Positions 62,213-64,000 of a DNA stretch of 64,000 bases are shown in pieces. The stretch lies in NCBI GenBank assembly GCA_038380795.1, contig CM076260.1:6402033-6466032 (forward strand), read 5' to 3'. A program made the translations under genes and the position numbers. Origin of the DNA: Pyrocephalus nanus (lineage: Eukaryota; Chordata; Aves; Passeriformes; Tyrannidae). The notes under the pieces are model-generated. The model saw nothing but the letters and a program-made list of their open reading frames with translations. It did no database searches and was not told where the DNA came from. The first letter of the stretch is position 1. Every line of letters begins with the position of its first letter.

Positions 62213-64000
62213 GTCAGTACAACCTAAACTGTGTGCACTGAGTATATTTTACTTGGCTTGCTGTTTGATCTTCCTTCATGGCTGAGGTGGGAAGAAATGT
62301 GTGTTTTAAGGGTGAAAAGGATAAACTTTGCCCTACACCAACCAGTGTCTTAGTTTTCCAACAAGTCTTTAGCAATGTGAATTTAAACCTTTCAAATTCT
62401 TTGAGACATTGAATCCATCTCAGAGTCAGTATTACAGCTTAACTAACCAGATGAAGTCACACACCTGGGGGCTGCTTTGCTTTAAGCCTGCCCCACACTG
62501 TAGTAGAAGTGTAGCTACAGTAGCATGGTGGTATAGAAGAATCTGGGGACATGGTCCTTGAGAATTATTATTGTATTAAAAAAACCCCTGAAGGTTTGAG
62601 CTGCCTCGGGGTTCAGTATTTCAGCACTTTGTGTAGAACAAGATAGAGGGAAAGGCAGAATTGAGCACAGGTAGTACGTGTGCTGAAGGCACTCAGTGTG
62701 GCTCATGTTCTCCTCTGGGGGGGAAAAAAAGCACTTACTACAGAAGCACATTGACTTTCTGTGCTGATCAGCCCTCCCAGTTGGGTTACTGGACAAACAG
62801 GGACAAATACTTCTTTTAGATCCACTTAACTTTTTTTCTCATGAAATGGAAACAATTTTTATAGTATTTCTCTAGGACTAATTTTGCATCACTATATTCT
62901 CCCACACAGTTTTCCTTTCTTTCTCCATCAAAGTATTTGCTAGATCCTTACCCAGAACTGTAAATAAACTGCTGATGGGTAACTGTTCCCTTGGGATGTT
63001 CAGTTGGCTTGAAACAACTTTGAGAAAGTAAGGTTGTGATGCACTTGGCCTTGTGCAAATAAAGGAGCAGACGGCTGCTACATCAAAGAGCTTGCACCTT
63101 AAATACCTTTTCAGTATAGAATTGTGTTATTTTGACTTGGTATTTGGGGACTTTCCAGAGTAAAGATTTTTTTATATATTTTTTTTTAAACCACAAGTTA
63201 TGTCCTCTTGTTCAGAAAATAATTACAACTCTAAAGGGGGTATAAGTGTGCAGTTAAGTAGAGGTCTGTAGCCTTTAGAATTGAAACCTTTAAATCTTAG
63301 AGGTATTTAAATGTCTGAAAGTTTGAAGTTGTTCTAGGAAGGTAAGGCTGCTGTGTCTTTTTCTGCTGCAGTAAAACTTCCAAATAAAGGCTTTGGGTGG
63401 TGAATTAATGCTAGGGACATATTGAATGTGACAGCTGGTCAGTTTATATATGCCATGTACAGGCCCAGTCTGCCAGGGTTTGTGATGGCAAGAATTTTAA
63501 AGGAAAATGTTATCTGTTCTTTTATTGTTGTTTATTTATTTTGGTGGGAGGTTTATTTCTTTGAGCTTTTTGGTGGTTGGTTGTTTTTTTTTTAATTTTT
63601 GTGTCTGTGAATAATGTGAGCAGATATGCAAAGAATGCATGGTAGAAGAAAAGCCATATATACAGGATGGTTTATTCTATACCCAACAAGAAATAACTTG
63701 TTCTTGGCAGGTTTTTTTCTGTACAGGAATATTTGTTTAATTTCAAGAAGTCAGATTCTGAATTATTTCAAGAAATATTGTTGAAGATGTTATTCAGCTT
63801 GCTTGTTTTCTGAAGTGTAATATTTTGGATTGTAGTGCCAAAGTGTGCCCTGTAGTAAAAGTTCTGGATTATTTTCACAATAGATTTGTACATGTTTGAC
63901 AATTCTACAAGAGCTGGAACAGAAGAATTGACTTCTATATAAAGGAATAAAATTTGTCTCCAAAAGACTTGATTTTAACCAAGGCTTTAGAAAAGGATAT
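62213..64000 (+). other. Start of CD2AP intron 12, runs off the window
   Basis: Phase-2 intron after exon 12. The remaining 1.8 kb has T-rich tracts (for example 63168-63188 and 63582-63592) but no exon. The next CD2AP exon, human INGEVSS region, is not seen. Confidence 0.85.

Noticed and set aside
1..64000. SH3KBP1 (CIN85) as the gene identity
   Set aside because: The SH3-A and SH3-B sequences and the VASLVQR..YGLPAGG linker match CD2AP rather than its paralogue.

Overview
The window looks like a piece of bird nuclear genome, most likely a chromosome arm of a neoavian species. The base composition is AT-leaning and CpG-poor. The only interspersed repeats I can recognise are CR1 LINE fragments, several ending in the avian CR1 tail that runs into ATTCTRTGATT-type repeats. 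The order or species cannot be fixed from this sequence.

The window holds one gene that I can support, on the + strand: CD2AP (CD2-associated protein, also CMS). CD2AP is the scaffold adaptor paralogous to SH3KBP1/CIN85. I place eleven internal coding exons, 2 to 12 in human-style numbering, each with AG/GT borders and an unbroken reading frame. They encode residues 2 to about 430 in 1288 coding bases: SH3-A in one exon (18205-18365), a basic linker (35621-35774), SH3-B in two exons (39673-39773 and 43752-43872), a Ser/Pro linker with the conserved [16 protein letters not shown] block (46195-46379), a variable linker (49759-49867), SH3-C in two exons (53358-53449 and 55761-55865), and three short proline/lysine-rich exons (58243-58279, 58660-58722, 62053-62212). 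The first exon (5' UTR plus ATGG) must lie upstream. The capping-protein-binding region and C-terminal coiled coil must lie downstream. The gene is therefore open at both ends.

Layout: 1-18204 is intron 1 (possibly with flanking DNA) and carries three CR1 fragments and a perfect 34-bp minisatellite. 18366-35620 is a 17-kb intron 2 with a CpG-retaining patch at about 22.9-23.5 kb. 35775-62052 alternates exons and introns of 0.4 to 4 kb, with CR1 tails in introns 3, 6 and 8. 62213-64000 is the start of intron 12.

The exons work as one product. Three SH3 domains bind proline/arginine motifs in partners such as CBL and CD2, and the proline-rich stretch recruits SH3 proteins. Known roles are endocytic sorting, actin control and the kidney slit diaphragm. 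I found no second protein gene, RNA gene, CRISPR array or new system. The points worth checking concern CD2AP itself: a one-residue-shorter SH3-C RT loop, a lost polyproline run, a tandem NAGNAG acceptor, a weak donor after exon 5, a cryptic upstream acceptor at exon 2, and the CpG-rich patch in intron 2. Comparisons with human CD2AP are from memory.
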